Shown: positions 35,901 through 46,906 of the stretch, one piece after another | Numbering within the stretch: the first letter of the stretch is position 1 | Layout of the letters: each line of letters starts with the position of its first letter | NCBI GenBank assembly: GCA_022496805.1 | Contig: CM040092.1 | Location: forward strand, 22,462,113-22,526,112 | Length of the DNA: 64,000 nt | Source of the DNA: Pohlia nutans | Lineage: Eukaryota; Streptophyta; Bryopsida; Bryales; Mniaceae | Reading direction: 5' to 3' | Notes under the pieces: model-generated | The model's input: only the letters and a program-made list of their open reading frames with translations | What the model was told of the DNA's origin: nothing | Databases searched by the model: none | Program-made: the position numbers and the translations under genes

Positions 35901-37446
35901 ACACTGAAGAAAAAGGAATCAAAAATTAAACTAAATTTTGAACCAAAAAAATTCAGGGTATTGTGGAAACCAAACCCCAATTGCAAGTACTACTATTACG
36001 GTATTCGGACAAAATACTCAATAAGGATTCAAGTAAATGAATCTCATTTCAAGGTGCTGGAAACAACATACCTGACCCACGTAGTCTTGAAAAGCATCAC
36101 TCCCAAACAGCATTCCAAAAACCGCAGCTGGATCTACCATTGCATCTCTAAACAGCCCCCCAGGAAGATGAAGGAAGGCATTCAGTATGTTACAGTACTC
36201 AGAAAGATGAGGCCATTGAAGTCCAGAGTGAGGAGCTAAAAACACTTTGCAATTAAAGAAACGCCTAAGTAGTGTGCATACAGCCATGGATGAAAACATG
36301 TGAATTATGATACAGACACAACCTGTCGTATAATGGTGTAATTATTCATTCTTCAACATGAGAATTACAGACCAAGAAAGAGTATAGACATTCATGAACT
36401 GCTTAAGAAGACCACCAAACCAAGAGTCGAGAGCATACTGTGAGACACTCTGCTTCCCGAATTTATCGTAAGTTTCCCGTTTTTGGGGATCACTGAGTAT
36501 TTGATATGCTTCTCCTAAAACCTACAGACCACGGCCGCATGCCATTCAAACAACAGATTACATCCCAAAAGATGGACAGGACAATTAGTCTCAATCAGAA
36601 CCTTCACAAAAAAGAAACGAGTACAATAGCGTTGTCAAACAATACAATTCTTCCGATGTGAGACTTAAAAGGACCTCAGGAAGTGATAACTCCACAAACC
36701 TGAAAATTATGTGCTGCTTCAGGATCGTTTGGATTCTTATCCGGGTGAACCAACCTTGCCTGAAATCACAAAACAATACTACATACATTAATCCCCGAAC
36801 GAAATTGCACATGTCCTTGGTTGTATATTCCACGGTGAAAAAAGAAAGTTTCCGGCGACACAGTTGCTCTCTCTCGTAGATTCCAATGCTCTTTGTGCAT
36901 CCATGTTAGAAAATTCTTCAATAATAGAATTATCCTTTAATTCATAGTAATATGATCCCAGAGATTTCCTCAAACCCCTCCATTATACCGACACAAGTTC
37001 AACATAACCCCTTTGCCCTACTTAACCCTTAAAGGACCAAGGACGCACAGTTTTAAAATGACAAATTCATTTGATCATATTGTGAAAAATCAATAATTTA
37101 GATGGGACCAAATTTTATATCACTAGAACTAGTGAAGATCGTTCCATGTGTTGGTCGAAAAGGAAAGAAATTCAAACAAGAGGAAGTCCAAATAGGACCT
37201 ACTCAAAACTGTTAATAAAAACGCTTGGGATATTAAAGCACTCTAATATCAAATGCAAGCAAAGGTGATTGTCTCCTGCGCCTCGTGCGCTCGAATCCAA
37301 ATACAGGTAAATGATTAAAAGCATTACTATGAAACAACAGACCAATCAAGTAAGTCTACCTTGAGGTAATACGCTTTCTTAATATCCGAGGCCGTTGCAT
37401 CTGACCGGACCTCCAACACCTCATAATACTCTGTATCCTTCACCAT
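32960..37446 (-). CDS. DnaJ (Hsp40) chaperone with C-terminal X domain, DNAJ10-like
   Basis: A co-chaperone that stimulates Hsp70 ATPase through its J domain. Exons, highest first: 37360-37446, 36700-36759, 36439-36521, 36072-36147, 35634-35717, 35333-35462, 34673-34831, 34253-34431, 33974-34054, 33610-33744. All junctions are GT/AG and the phases agree, giving 358 codons. The J domain spans residues 1-70 and has the HPD motif in [10 protein letters not shown] (exon 2). It is followed by [15 protein letters not shown] and a DnaJ-X domain (about 110-310) containing [29 protein letters not shown] and [11 protein letters not shown]. This matches the plant DNAJ10 type, with no Cys-rich zinc finger. 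The tail is charged and Ser-rich. A last exon at 32960-33037 (acceptor gacag, 25 codons to TAA) fits the phase but is tentative. Total is about 383 residues, near the family size. A small transposon sits in intron 1. Confidence 0.9.
37022..37230. mobile_element. Short TTAA-family MITE in DnaJ intron 1
   Basis: Left TTAA-CCCTTAAAGGACCAAGG at 37022. The interior matches 58590-58767 and 59994-60192 (gatcatattgtgaaaaat, gatgggaccaaatttt, tgtgttggtc, aggaagtcc, ctactcaaaactg). The right end has decayed. Confidence 0.8.
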
Positions 37447-38212
37447 CTTTATACAATAACTCTTTCAACCAGCTCCAAAATCCTCACCAATTCAAGTTCC
37501 AAAAGCCTTGTTCCTGTGTTACCCGAACTTCACTCAAATGGACCAAGTTAGGGTTTCTGCCTTCTTTTTCCGCCAAACGGAGAACTCTGAGCTCAAAACC
37601 TTGCCCAGAACGCAAATCGTGGTCACCAAGACAAAAACGCCCCGACTAAGAAGATTGGAACTTGAGAAACGCCACGCAACCCCAAAAAAGGCTCAAACAG
37701 ACGCAATACTGCATGAAATTTAGATCGGCGAAGCGCGGGCGAGAGCCCGGAAGGAAACGGAGAAGAAAACGGGAAGAAAGATCACAGACAGGGCCCATCC
37801 GTGGCGAACATGGCTGGCTAAGGAACAGCCGCAGCAGCAGCACAGCAGCAGACGAAAGAAGTCCTGGTCCTATGCACGCGGCTCCGCCAGAACGACGTTG
37901 ACAAGACCTACTGACGAATGAAACTCATAATTTTTCATCCATTTGAGAGATAGTACGCAAGATTTATTGGATGATAGACGTCTTATTTCGTTGCGTTGCA
38001 TCTTTGACTGGATTTCAAATTGTTTCGGAGCGTCCCTCAATAATAAAAGTAATAAAATTTGGAATAGAGGTTGGCATAAAATACTTCAAAAATGAATGCC
38101 AGAAATTTCTGGATTTCACTTGCATTACTTTCTATATGTAAATTAAGAATTATTAATTGGGTAAAAGTTTGAGTGTTATAGATTAGTACAATCAAGTTTG
38201 AAGTTTAACCCT
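37447..38212. promoter_or_regulatory. Upstream region of the DnaJ gene
   Basis: A GC-richer stretch (37540-37910) upstream of the start codon probably holds the 5' leader and promoter. I see no clear TATA box. Reading frames on the plus strand here (for example 37662-37901) look like by-products of base composition. Confidence 0.4.
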
Positions 38213-38664
38213 TTAACCCTTTAACGTTCCAATTCAACATTGTTATCGAAGAAGCCCTATAAAATGTTTGATGAAGAACAAAAATGAAGTTGATGGTCAA
38301 AGCAAAGTTGTAATGTCAATGTGAAGATCACATTTGGTTTTCTCTTGAAATTCAATTTAAAATCCCAAATTAACACAAAAAACAAATTATAAATTATAAT
38401 GAAATTGGAATAACATGCACAACAAGATGGTATGGTTTCCATTGTTTGATTCTACTTCTTTTGGAAAATCATCTTTAAAGTCTCACTTCTTGAACTAAGA
38501 ATGAAACTTGACATAAACCGTTTGTTTTGATTTTTTTTAAATCATAATAAACTATTTTGAAGATCCAAACCATATAAAGGATACTCAACTAGCTCAAGAA
38601 CCAAGAGAGATTTTGGTGGATGAAAATTGTCTAATTACTAAACACAAACGCGTTAAAGGATTAA
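38213..38664. mobile_element. TTAA-bounded element, CCCTTTAACGTTCC end (pairs with 62099-62647)
   Basis: Left TTAA-CCCTTTAACGTTCC, right GCGTTAAAGGA-TTAA. The interior shares long stretches with 62099-62647: cgaagaagccctataaaatg, gttgatggtcaaagcaaag, gtcaatgtgaagatcacat. An extra TTAACCC unit precedes it. Confidence 0.8.
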
Positions 38665-40095
38665 AAATCGAAAGACCTTGATTGGGATGTTGGGAATGAT
38701 TTGAATCACAAGATTGATAAAAATGGTTTTAATCACAACATAGAAAAAAGTATTAAGGCTCTAAGAACCTAGTAAAGTTTGCAATAACCAATTGTGTCAC
38801 TTTAGCACATTGATGGTAATAAATTCTTGGTAAACAAAAAAAAATTGATTCTCGAAGCAAATAGTGGAAAAAAAGATTTTTAAAAAACTTCTAAAAGCTA
38901 CAAGGCACAACTTCTAGAAGTAATGTAAAGACCTTTCACACAATCATACTCATAGTCATTGTTGTAATCATAAAAGTAAAGACTAAAAGGAAACATGAAT
39001 TTCATGTGGAATCGTCTTGATGAACACATACGTACATATACGAAAAAAACACCTTCTCCCAATGTATAAGTAGATATTGCAATTATCCAGGCAATTATCT
39101 AAACGTAAAACTAAAAATAAGAGATCAATAACATATTTTTAGAATAATAATTTAAACTGAAAATTTAAACCTTTAGAAATTAAATTTTAATATAAAAGTA
39201 AAATAGACATAAAATAAAAGTAAAAGTTTGAACCTTTCACTATGAAATAAAATTTAAAATTTAAAACCTTTACATTTAAAATAAAACTTCAAAATATAGT
39301 AAATGTGTTGAAATTTAAAATGCCTAATGTATGTGTAATTTTTACATTTGACATTCCATTTTCTTCAAGTAAAAATTATCACCTTGCAATGTAGACTACC
39401 CTCAAACCACCCATTTTAATTGTTGTGTTGGAATTTTTTGAAAATTGAGTTAGGACTATTTTTGGGTGAAACAAAAAAAAGGTTAATGAAAAAGATAAAA
39501 TAAAATGTAATTTACATGAATTTTGAAAGTGCATAGATAGTCATGCATACCCCACTTATGATACATTTATGGTGGGATCAAAAAAAGTACAATGAATTGC
39601 ATTCTTGAAAAGCCCCAATTCTGTCCATGTGAAAAAACCTCCAATTGAATCACAACGGAGCAATTTTAGGATCTTTGGGAATTACAAATGATTAGTTTTA
39701 AGTAGCTTCCGTGGTGCTTCTATATGACAAGAATGGGTGGTAGGTGGTCGTGGATAATGGTTATTCCATCTCAGGACCAATTTATACTACGGACCAAAAA
39801 GTTGTCTCGTGTCCTTCTAAAATATGCGATTGGCCTATGAGCTTGTCTTGAGATGACTTGGGTTTAGAGCAAACTTCCATGTGGGGATCGGTTGGGTGAA
39901 AGGCACTAGAAGACAAGAAATGAGGTCTCAAGAACCACCCATATTCCACCCATTTTGGTACAAATGAAATATATACCCTTAAGTTCTCCTAGTTTCACCC
40001 ATTTTGGTGGAGCTTCCTCTTTTTGAGAACCGGCCACCCATACATAGAAGCCTGGCCTTATACTACCAAAAAAAAGGAGAATGACTATGGACATC
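38665..40095. other. AT-rich intergenic stretch, no gene recognised
   Basis: Includes a very A/T-rich part (39060-39400) made of near-repeats such as aaatttaaaacctttacattt. No exons seen. Confidence 0.5.
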
Positions 40096-40734
40096 CATCA
40101 GGAATTTCCGACCCCACTGATTCTGCACTGATTCAAAGCGTTTATCGTTAAACACTGATTCCGCACGTCATACGTGCATTTAGAAGTGTCGTTACGGTAC
40201 GGAAGTGATATGCATTACTAGAGTGTCGATGCAATGTCTTTTCAATGATTATCAAAAAAGTGTTGTTTCCGCACGAAAGTCGTGCTTGACGGAATCCGTG
40301 CGTTAATCGTGTATCTACATTACATGGCTAATAAGACACGGATAACATGCGGTTTTAGTTAATGCGGATTCAGTATCGTATACGTATCATATCAATGCCA
40401 TTTACTATATTCGTGCGATTTCAGTATCTATTATAATGCAAATTATTTTCGTACGACATCCGTGTACAATATTTTAATATATATTTTGGAATCTTTTGGA
40501 ATCTTTTGGAATATTTCAAAATAGTTTATATTATTTTGGAATATGTTGGAATATTCTAAGAATCTTCTTTAAATTATACTTACGGTTTAATTTCCCAAAA
40601 CATTTTTAGATCTACATTTATAGAGTTTAGAAGCAATACACATTAAAATTTCAAAGAAATAACATTTTATATTTTTAGAATTCAAATTTGGTATTATTGG
40701 TTATGATTGTACTTTTCATCATAGGAGCAAAAAA

Positions 40735-41221
40735 AAAATAGCTTACAACCACCACGATTTTGGCAAAAAATTAAAAAATTAAAAATATTATGAAAAAAAT
40801 CCTAGATATAGAAAACGTCCTGCATAATCTAGTGCAAAAAAATAATTTGGAAAAAAAGTTTTTTTCACATAGTCAAAAACATTCAAAGTCCGCCGGAAAA
40901 AAAAAACAGCTCACAGCCATGATCTGCCATCACGATTTTGGCAAAAAATTCAAAAATTCAAAAAATTATGAAAAAAACCCTAGATATAGAAAAAGTCCTG
41001 CATAATCTAGTGCAAAAAAAATTTGGAAAAAAAGTTTTTTTCACATAGTTAAAAACATTCAAAGTCCGCTGAAAAAAAAAAAACAGCTCACAGCCATGAT
41101 CTGCCATCACAATTTTGGCAAAAAAGAAAACAAACTCAAAATATTCTGAAAAAAATTGTAGATGTAGGAAAAGCCCTGCATGTTTTAGTGCAAAAAAAAA
41201 ATTTGAAAAAAGAATTATATA
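40735..41221. repeat. Tandem array, about 178-bp unit, roughly 2.7 copies
   Basis: The marker cac(g/a)attttggcaaaaaa recurs at 40753, 40931 and 41108. The units share ctagatatagaaaa, gtcctgcataatctagtgc, cacatagt.aaaaacattc and cagctcacagccatgatctg. Confidence 0.92.
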
Positions 41222-41296
41222 CGCATGGCAAAAAATTGCCAATGGTTTCATTCGTTTATAATTACCAAAAGAGTTCCTTTCTATGCATGAAGAGTT

Positions 41297-41455
41297 TGAG
41301 GTGGTTTGGTGGTTTGGAGCTTCATTGGCAACCGGGAGGTCGTGAGTTCAAATCCCACCGTTGGCGATAGAACTTGGGAAGCTATGGTGGGCCCCACCGT
41401 GTGTTCGGGCAATTTCCGTGTAGTTGAAGTGGGTAGCGAGGAAAATAATTATTTT
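41297..41455 (+). repeat. Possible tRNA-derived SINE
   Basis: A tRNA-like head has a B-box-like gagttcaaatccca (41343-41356) and a possible A box around 41301-41312. After it come a short body (gtgggccccaccgtgtg) and an AT-rich tail. No flanking duplication was found, so confidence is modest. Confidence 0.45.
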
Positions 41456-41835
41456 ATATTTTATTATTATTTTATTTTATTATATATTTTTTAATAATAT
41501 TAATTTGATCAAATTTAGATATAGAAAGAAAATAAAATCTAGATATGGAAAAGATGATGTCGCACGAAAAACGCACTGAATCAGTGCAGTTTTAAAGACG
41601 ATTAAAACACGACATTTGACGAGTATAAAGAGTGCTAAATTCATACGTTTTCAATGGATGTATCAATCGTGTCGAATCAGTACTATATCCGCTTGTACGA
41701 ACATCGTGTCATATCAGTGTAGTTGCGATGAATGACGCAACGATGCGGAATCAGTGCGAAAATCGTACGAACCCTTGAAATATCGGAAATCGCATTGAAT
41801 CAGTGCAGAATCAGCGGGGTCCGAAATTCCTGATG

Positions 41836-41967
41836 TCGAGGTCTCCAAAAGGCATATAAAGTGGCATAGTGGATAATGTTTCATGTTAAAGTTGATTTTT
41901 TATTAGTCAAGCATAAAAGGCTCTTTCGTCGCAAACCATAAGGCCATGTCAAAAAACGCCATTTATT

Positions 41968-42002
<35 letters not shown>

Positions 42003-42611
42003 TGTTTGACCAACGTTACTAGTTATTGTAGTTAGGCATATATTTAAAAAAATCAGCTCATTCTCTTTTTTGGTGCATGATCATTCGCTCTGGTCTAAGT
42101 TCGGTTTACACCCAGTGTGAGGCCCGAGAGCTTTTTAAAATCAATTATATGAAGTGTGACCATGAAAATAATCTATTTTTCTTGGTAACGGCTTTTGGTT
42201 CATAGTATAAACTGGATGCAAAATTTTGACCAAGCCAAAGTTGCATTGATTTTAGTTCAAAAGTGGCCTTGCAAAAAATAACAGAGGTCATAGATTTAAA
42301 TAATGAAATAATTTCAAAAAACCACTACATCAAGAGTATTTCATCTCAAATCCATTCGAACAAATCGTACTCAAGAATGGTAATATTTTTGTTTGTAATC
42401 AAATTTAGAAGGAATTTCCAATTTTAACTTTCAAATTTATAATAAAATATCAGTGATAGCATCGGTGAATCTAACCATACAGATGGAATTTAAAATTCAT
42501 AATTTAAAACTTTCATTTGTACAACAATTCCAAAACATTTCTCCAAATGATAATCTATAAAGGTCTTTCTCAAATCATCAAATCTAGGGACACCCTAATG
42601 ACTTTTATGGG
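41836..42611. other. AT-rich intergenic stretch with an (ATT)n run
   Basis: An (ATT)n microsatellite is at about 41966-42003. The segment ends in TTTATGGG-TTAA (42605-42615), the right terminus of another TTAA-family element whose left end I could not place. Confidence 0.5.
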
Positions 42612-43410
42612 TTAATCCTTTAGTACCCAAGGTGGTTCTGAAGAAACCACAGTTTGTTGGGTGATATTTTATTTTAAACTTTCTTTGTTGAAATTAGGGA
42701 TACTATTAATGGTATTCAATTGTATAAATGTAAGAATAACTTAATGAAACAAATGTTGGTTAAATCTTGGTAAGATCGGACCGTTGGATTGGAAGATCGT
42801 AATATGTCTTTGAACCGTATAATGCACACTCAAAAATTAGATTTTGGGGGGTGTGACTTTAAGGTTAAATAGAATTTGGATTAAATTTTCAAAAATGAAA
42901 GTGAAGATGTACAGCAATGACCTGGGCCAGCACCTCTCCATTGCAATCTTTCATGTCAAGAACGGACTTATACATAATTATTGTAACTTTTTAAAGTGAA
43001 AGTGACTTATCCATGTATGGTTTAGGACAAAATTTATACGTTAAAATAAGAAAGGAGTTAGTGCATTGAGCAAGATCAAAGTACATACACTAATGGAACA
43101 TGAACAAGAGAACACAATCCAAAAATAAAAATACAAGATAACAAACTTCCAAACACAAAAAATACTGCATAGTACATGTGTTGTATTTGTAAGTATTTGC
43201 TGTATTTGCAATATATTGGTGTTTTGTACATAGGTATTTGGATATCTTAGAAAGTCATATTCCAAATTTTCTTTTTTCATTATCTGCAGAATAAAAAGTT
43301 ACACATCTAAACTTCAAACACTCGACTGAGATGGTTCACAAGTTTTACACCAATTCATTTTATGGTGATCTAGTGACCACTTAGCGGTTACCTGGGCACT
43401 AAAAGGTTAA
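42612..43410. mobile_element. TTAA-bounded element, TCCTTTAGTACCCA termini (799 bp)
   Basis: Left TTAA-TCCTTTAGTACCCAAGG; right TGGGCACTAAAAGG-TTAA. The inverted pair extends about 20 bases. Its left TTAA is also the end of a neighbouring family member. Non-coding. Confidence 0.75.
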
Positions 43411-43849
43411 AGCAAATCAAAAATATATTCTAGGTTTAATTCTGGGCTTCTCAGAAACATCAGAATTCAGAAGTATCATTATTTTCTCCAAGCAAACAAT
43501 TGTCACCTTGTATTCTGCACTCCACTGAGTTGTCAGTTCTTGCAGTGACGATTCCAGCATGAGACAAAAAAAGACAAGGACCCTGGTACCGTATGTGAGG
43601 GTCAACCTGGTGTACAAATCAAAATTTCCACATCAAATTTTGAGAGGGCCACGCCGCCCTAAACAAAACACAAGATGACGTGGCACTTTCGACAAAATTT
43701 GAACTGACCATGACGTAAGGGAGTGCTCTACAGGGAGAATGTCAAATGCCTTTCCGTTACACCCATTGCACAACAAGTGTCACCTTAGTGACAAGAAGTT
43801 AAGTTTGGCAGAGAATTCTTCAAGCTCTTTTTGATGTCAACTTCTCAAA

Positions 43850-44070
43850 CAATGTACGGGGAGATCCGGCAGCTAGTGTAAAATCAGCTGAATGGAATTG
43901 TCAAATTATCGGTTGAAATTCATTCTTTTAGGTTAAAATTCAAATGAAATTTGTGATACTCGGGTGCTACCTAGGTGTAACATGGGTAATAACCGGATGG
44001 ATTCTTGTCTAAAACCGATTGCTTTTGCAAAATATTGGGTTTTAAATGGTTTCCTTGGAAAACTCCCCAT
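43850..44070. repeat. Dispersed element, copy 2 (inverted relative to 22891-23110)
   Basis: Reverse-complement copy of the segment at 22891-23110. It runs from aatgtacggggag to ggaaaactccccat and retains ggtgctacctaggtg and aaccggatggattcttgtc. Confidence 0.75.
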
Positions 44071-44089
44071 TTAGTGTTCTCAAATAGCT

Positions 44090-44449
44090 TAGGGCCGCTT
44101 TACACTAGGAGTCAGGCCCAAACTGATGTGCAAACAGGATGAAAATCCTCACTTCTCATTGGTCAAAAACCATTTTTTGGGCCCAACCCTTTCCACTATA
44201 GTCGAACCGCAAAAAAAAAATTTACATTAAAATGAACAAACTCTTACACTGGCCTAACTTAAGTCATTGGGCTCACCAAATATGAAATCCCAAACTTTGA
44301 CCTTGGGTCCAAGTGCACATTTCATTAAAACTGTAATCTTATTATATTGAGTACTTGAGGCTGGGCCTAAGACTAATATGGGCTGATTTTTTTGGTTGTA
44401 CTGGGCCCAAGAACGACAGACCCAACTCCTAAGTGTAAAGCAGCCCTTA
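44090..44449. mobile_element. MITE with AGGGCCGCTTTACA termini, copy 2
   Basis: Left ttagggccgctttacactag; right ctaagtgtaaagcagccctta, inverted over about 25 bases with few mismatches. Same family as 15845-16194. Confidence 0.8.
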
Positions 44450-45218
44450 GGTCCTCACCAGCGTGGGATACTTGCAACTTGTCCTTGCTGTATGATAAAC
44501 TTCACACTAACTAATGCCATTATTTCTTCCTTCGATGATAGATAGGTGAGGTAAGGTGCCATTTTATGAATTAACCCATAAGTTGCAGGACGACTCAGCT
44601 AAGGCAGAGTCTGACATGACAGCTGACAACAAACTCAGCTGTAAGGCACTGAAGAAGAATGCAGATCTGTAACACGTTTCCTGGCAATTGATCCCAGTGT
44701 CTTCACATGCACCGACACCTTGCATTGGTAACCAAGCTACTTGAGGTGTGTAAAGAGTCCAATCACATTAACAAATATTCTCTGCAGATACTATAATGCG
44801 ATATTGCAGAGCGTGATAATAACGAGTTCAGAGTGCACATGGGTGACAGGAGTTAGAAAAGCTGCACTGTTTTCTTGCGTCCAAAACAAATTTGCAAGAC
44901 ACAGAAATTGCATACATTAACCAGCTATACCATTATCCCAATATTAGCTTGGCCTTCATTTGAGATAAGTCAGAAAAACGGACAATGGAGAGCTCATCTT
45001 CTTGAAGCAGGACTCTTATTTAGACCACCTCAAAAACTCAGGGCAACAGTTTGTTGCCCGTAATCGCAAAATTGAAAGCAGCAGACTTACAGTATTCTAT
45101 ACTCCTGTGCTGGGATATCTTGTACTCAATGAAAATGGCTTTCCTTTGCGCCCCGAAAAAACGATAAAAAGCATTGTGATGCTTTCTAAAATATTATAGC
45201 TCAGCAGATGAATCGCTT
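44450..45218. other. Intergenic region 3' of the lipid-transfer-like gene
   Basis: Contains a block shared with 22530-22625 (44770-44840) and probably the 3' untranslated region of the gene that ends at 45219. No further gene seen. Confidence 0.45.
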
Positions 45219-46530
45219 TCAAAAGGCACCGCCTGGAGGTTGCGCTTCGTAAACCTCGGGAGCATCCTTTTCCTCTCTCCGTTTCTTGAGCTCTGTGATG
45301 GTGATAGCTATGGCTGCACTCACCAGAGCTGCAGACAGGATCACTCCCAGCACAATGGCAGCAATTCTGGCAGCTCTGGATCTCTTCTCCACTCCATCTA
45401 ATACCACAGAAACAACCACCACATCAGACATCACAGACAATGCAAAGCTAAATGAGTGCTACTCGTGTCGGTGGCAGTCAAGGAGATGTTAGGGCAAACC
45501 CACTGACAGGACAGAATCCACAACAGCAGAATCACATCCCTCTTAGAAAGCATGCAAGAACCTCTCAAGACAAGAACGACACTACTGTCAGTGAGGTTAG
45601 GGCAAACTCACAGAATCCACCACATCTCTTCAAAATTCTCAAGACACTCGAGTAATCCTTAAAGTGGGGGTGTTGGATTTGTTTCAGTGAAACGGTATGG
45701 GTTCAATGACGAATCTGAAACTATGTATAACTCTATTGCAAAGAAAAATTAAGGATACTGCAGTCAGATAGGCTAGGGCAAACTCACCAACGAAGGCAGT
45801 CCAATCCACCCCCATCAGAATCACAAACGCTACAATTGTCGGTGGCAGTCAAAGAGAGCCTAGGGCAAGCTCACCAACACTACAGAATCCACTACATCTC
45901 TCTCCAGAGATTGTGCAACAACCTCTCAAGACAATAAAAGAGAATCAAGGTGGGTTAGGGCAAACTCACCGACAAGGCCACAACGAAAAGACAATGCTAC
46001 GATTGTCGGTGGCAGTGAAAGAGAGGTTAGGGAAACACTACAGAATCCACTTCAGAAATTCAAGAAAAGATTGAGCGGCAAACTGACTCACCGACAGGGT
46101 ACTGATCGGTGCGTTGGACGAGGAACTGAGGGCATTGCGTGCACAGATCGGTTTGGATACCACACAAGCTGGGCAGCTGCAACGATCGGGTGAAGTTGAC
46201 AGGGGGGATCAAAGCGGCGGGCGGGTAGAACGTGACATCGCAGAGGCACGCGGTGCGGTAGTAGGCCACTTGGTTGAGTCCATCGCAGCAGTCCGCATCC
46301 GGCATGGGCACCAGGTTCGTGAGGAACGGCTGGCAGTTGCCCGTCAGGCTGGCCGTGTTCTGCTCGTCGTAGTACGTGCACGCCGTGGTGGCGATCATCG
46401 ATGAGTTTTGCAGCGTGCAATTCACCGGCGCAATGTAGTAACCCCCCGGCGGTGATTGTGCATCCACAGACACAACAGACACCACCATCACAAGTACTAT
46501 CGACACCAGTACTATCGAGGAAGCCATCAC
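45219..46530 (-). CDS. Cysteine-rich lipid-transfer-like protein with C-terminal membrane anchor
   Basis: Exons 46092-46530 and 45219-45397 are joined in phase 1 across a 694-bp intron (GTGAGT donor, tattag acceptor), giving 205 residues. A signal peptide (about residues 1-24, ending VSVDAQS) leads into a Cys-rich domain. This has a CC pair (DADCCDG), a CxC (CLC) and further Cys in LCGIQTDLCTQC, which is the eight-cysteine layout of plant lipid-transfer and protease-inhibitor proteins. Exon 2 encodes RAARIAAIVLGVILSAALVS, a membrane span of about 25 residues, then a basic-acidic tail (LKKRREEKD). So the Cys domain should face the wall and be anchored by the span, where most relatives are secreted or GPI-anchored. 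The function is probably lipid binding or surface deposition, by family inference only. Both the intron and the upstream region carry tandem duplications. Confidence 0.82.
45440..46085. repeat. Degenerate tandem repeats in the intron, with repeated donor-like sites
   Basis: The phrases gtcggtggcagt (45468, 45838 and 46004), ttagggcaaactcac and cctctcaagacaa recur several times, in units of roughly 90-170 bp. On the coding strand, the repeated gtgagtttgccctaa carries a copy of the 5' splice-site sequence. Confidence 0.8.
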
Positions 46531-46575
46531 TCTTCTCCAACACTCTTGCTATCTCAACAACATACCACTAAAGAG

Positions 46576-46906
46576 TACTAGCTGGTTTCTTCTCAAGCCA
46601 TGGAAGATCTCTAGCTATTCAAAAACATGGCGGAGATCACGAGGAGTTTACCCACGAATGAATGAGCCGCCAAGGAGACAGCACAGGGGAGGTTCTCAAG
46701 TGCAGATCAAGCAAGAAATGAAAGAAGAGGCTTCGGTGGAAATTCAAACAGGGCTACTGGTTTCTTCTGCTATTCAAAACATGGCGGAGATCACAAGACC
46801 TGGAGGAGTTTACCTACAATGAATGAGCCGCCAAAGAGAGAGAGCTTGGCAAGTGCATATCAAGCAGACGAAATGAAAGTAGAGGCTACTGGGGAAAATT
46901 CAAACA
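46576..46906. repeat. Tandem duplication upstream of the lipid-transfer-like gene, two units of about 165 bp
   Basis: Unit 1 (about 46576-46751) and unit 2 (46752-46906) share ctggtttcttct, aaacatggcggagatcac, gaatgagccgccaa and attcaaacag in order. The array begins about 45 bases upstream of the start codon, so it likely covers the promoter or leader. Confidence 0.88.

Larger units (their letters stand above)
40096..41835. mobile_element. Long member of the CATCAGGAATT inverted-repeat family (1.74 kb)
   Basis: Left end catcaggaatttccgacccc and right end ggggtccgaaattcctgatg are inverted. Inner matches include gattctgcactgattc / gaatcagtgcagaatc. Smaller relatives are at 54522-54808 and 57438-57697. 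The interior holds a 178-bp tandem array and a SINE-like insert but no transposase. Confidence 0.8.

Noticed and set aside
36018..36833. Minus-strand frames of 80-93 codons inside the DnaJ gene
   Set aside because: They run through exon-intron borders in the wrong phase. The spliced exons give a clear J domain and X domain instead.
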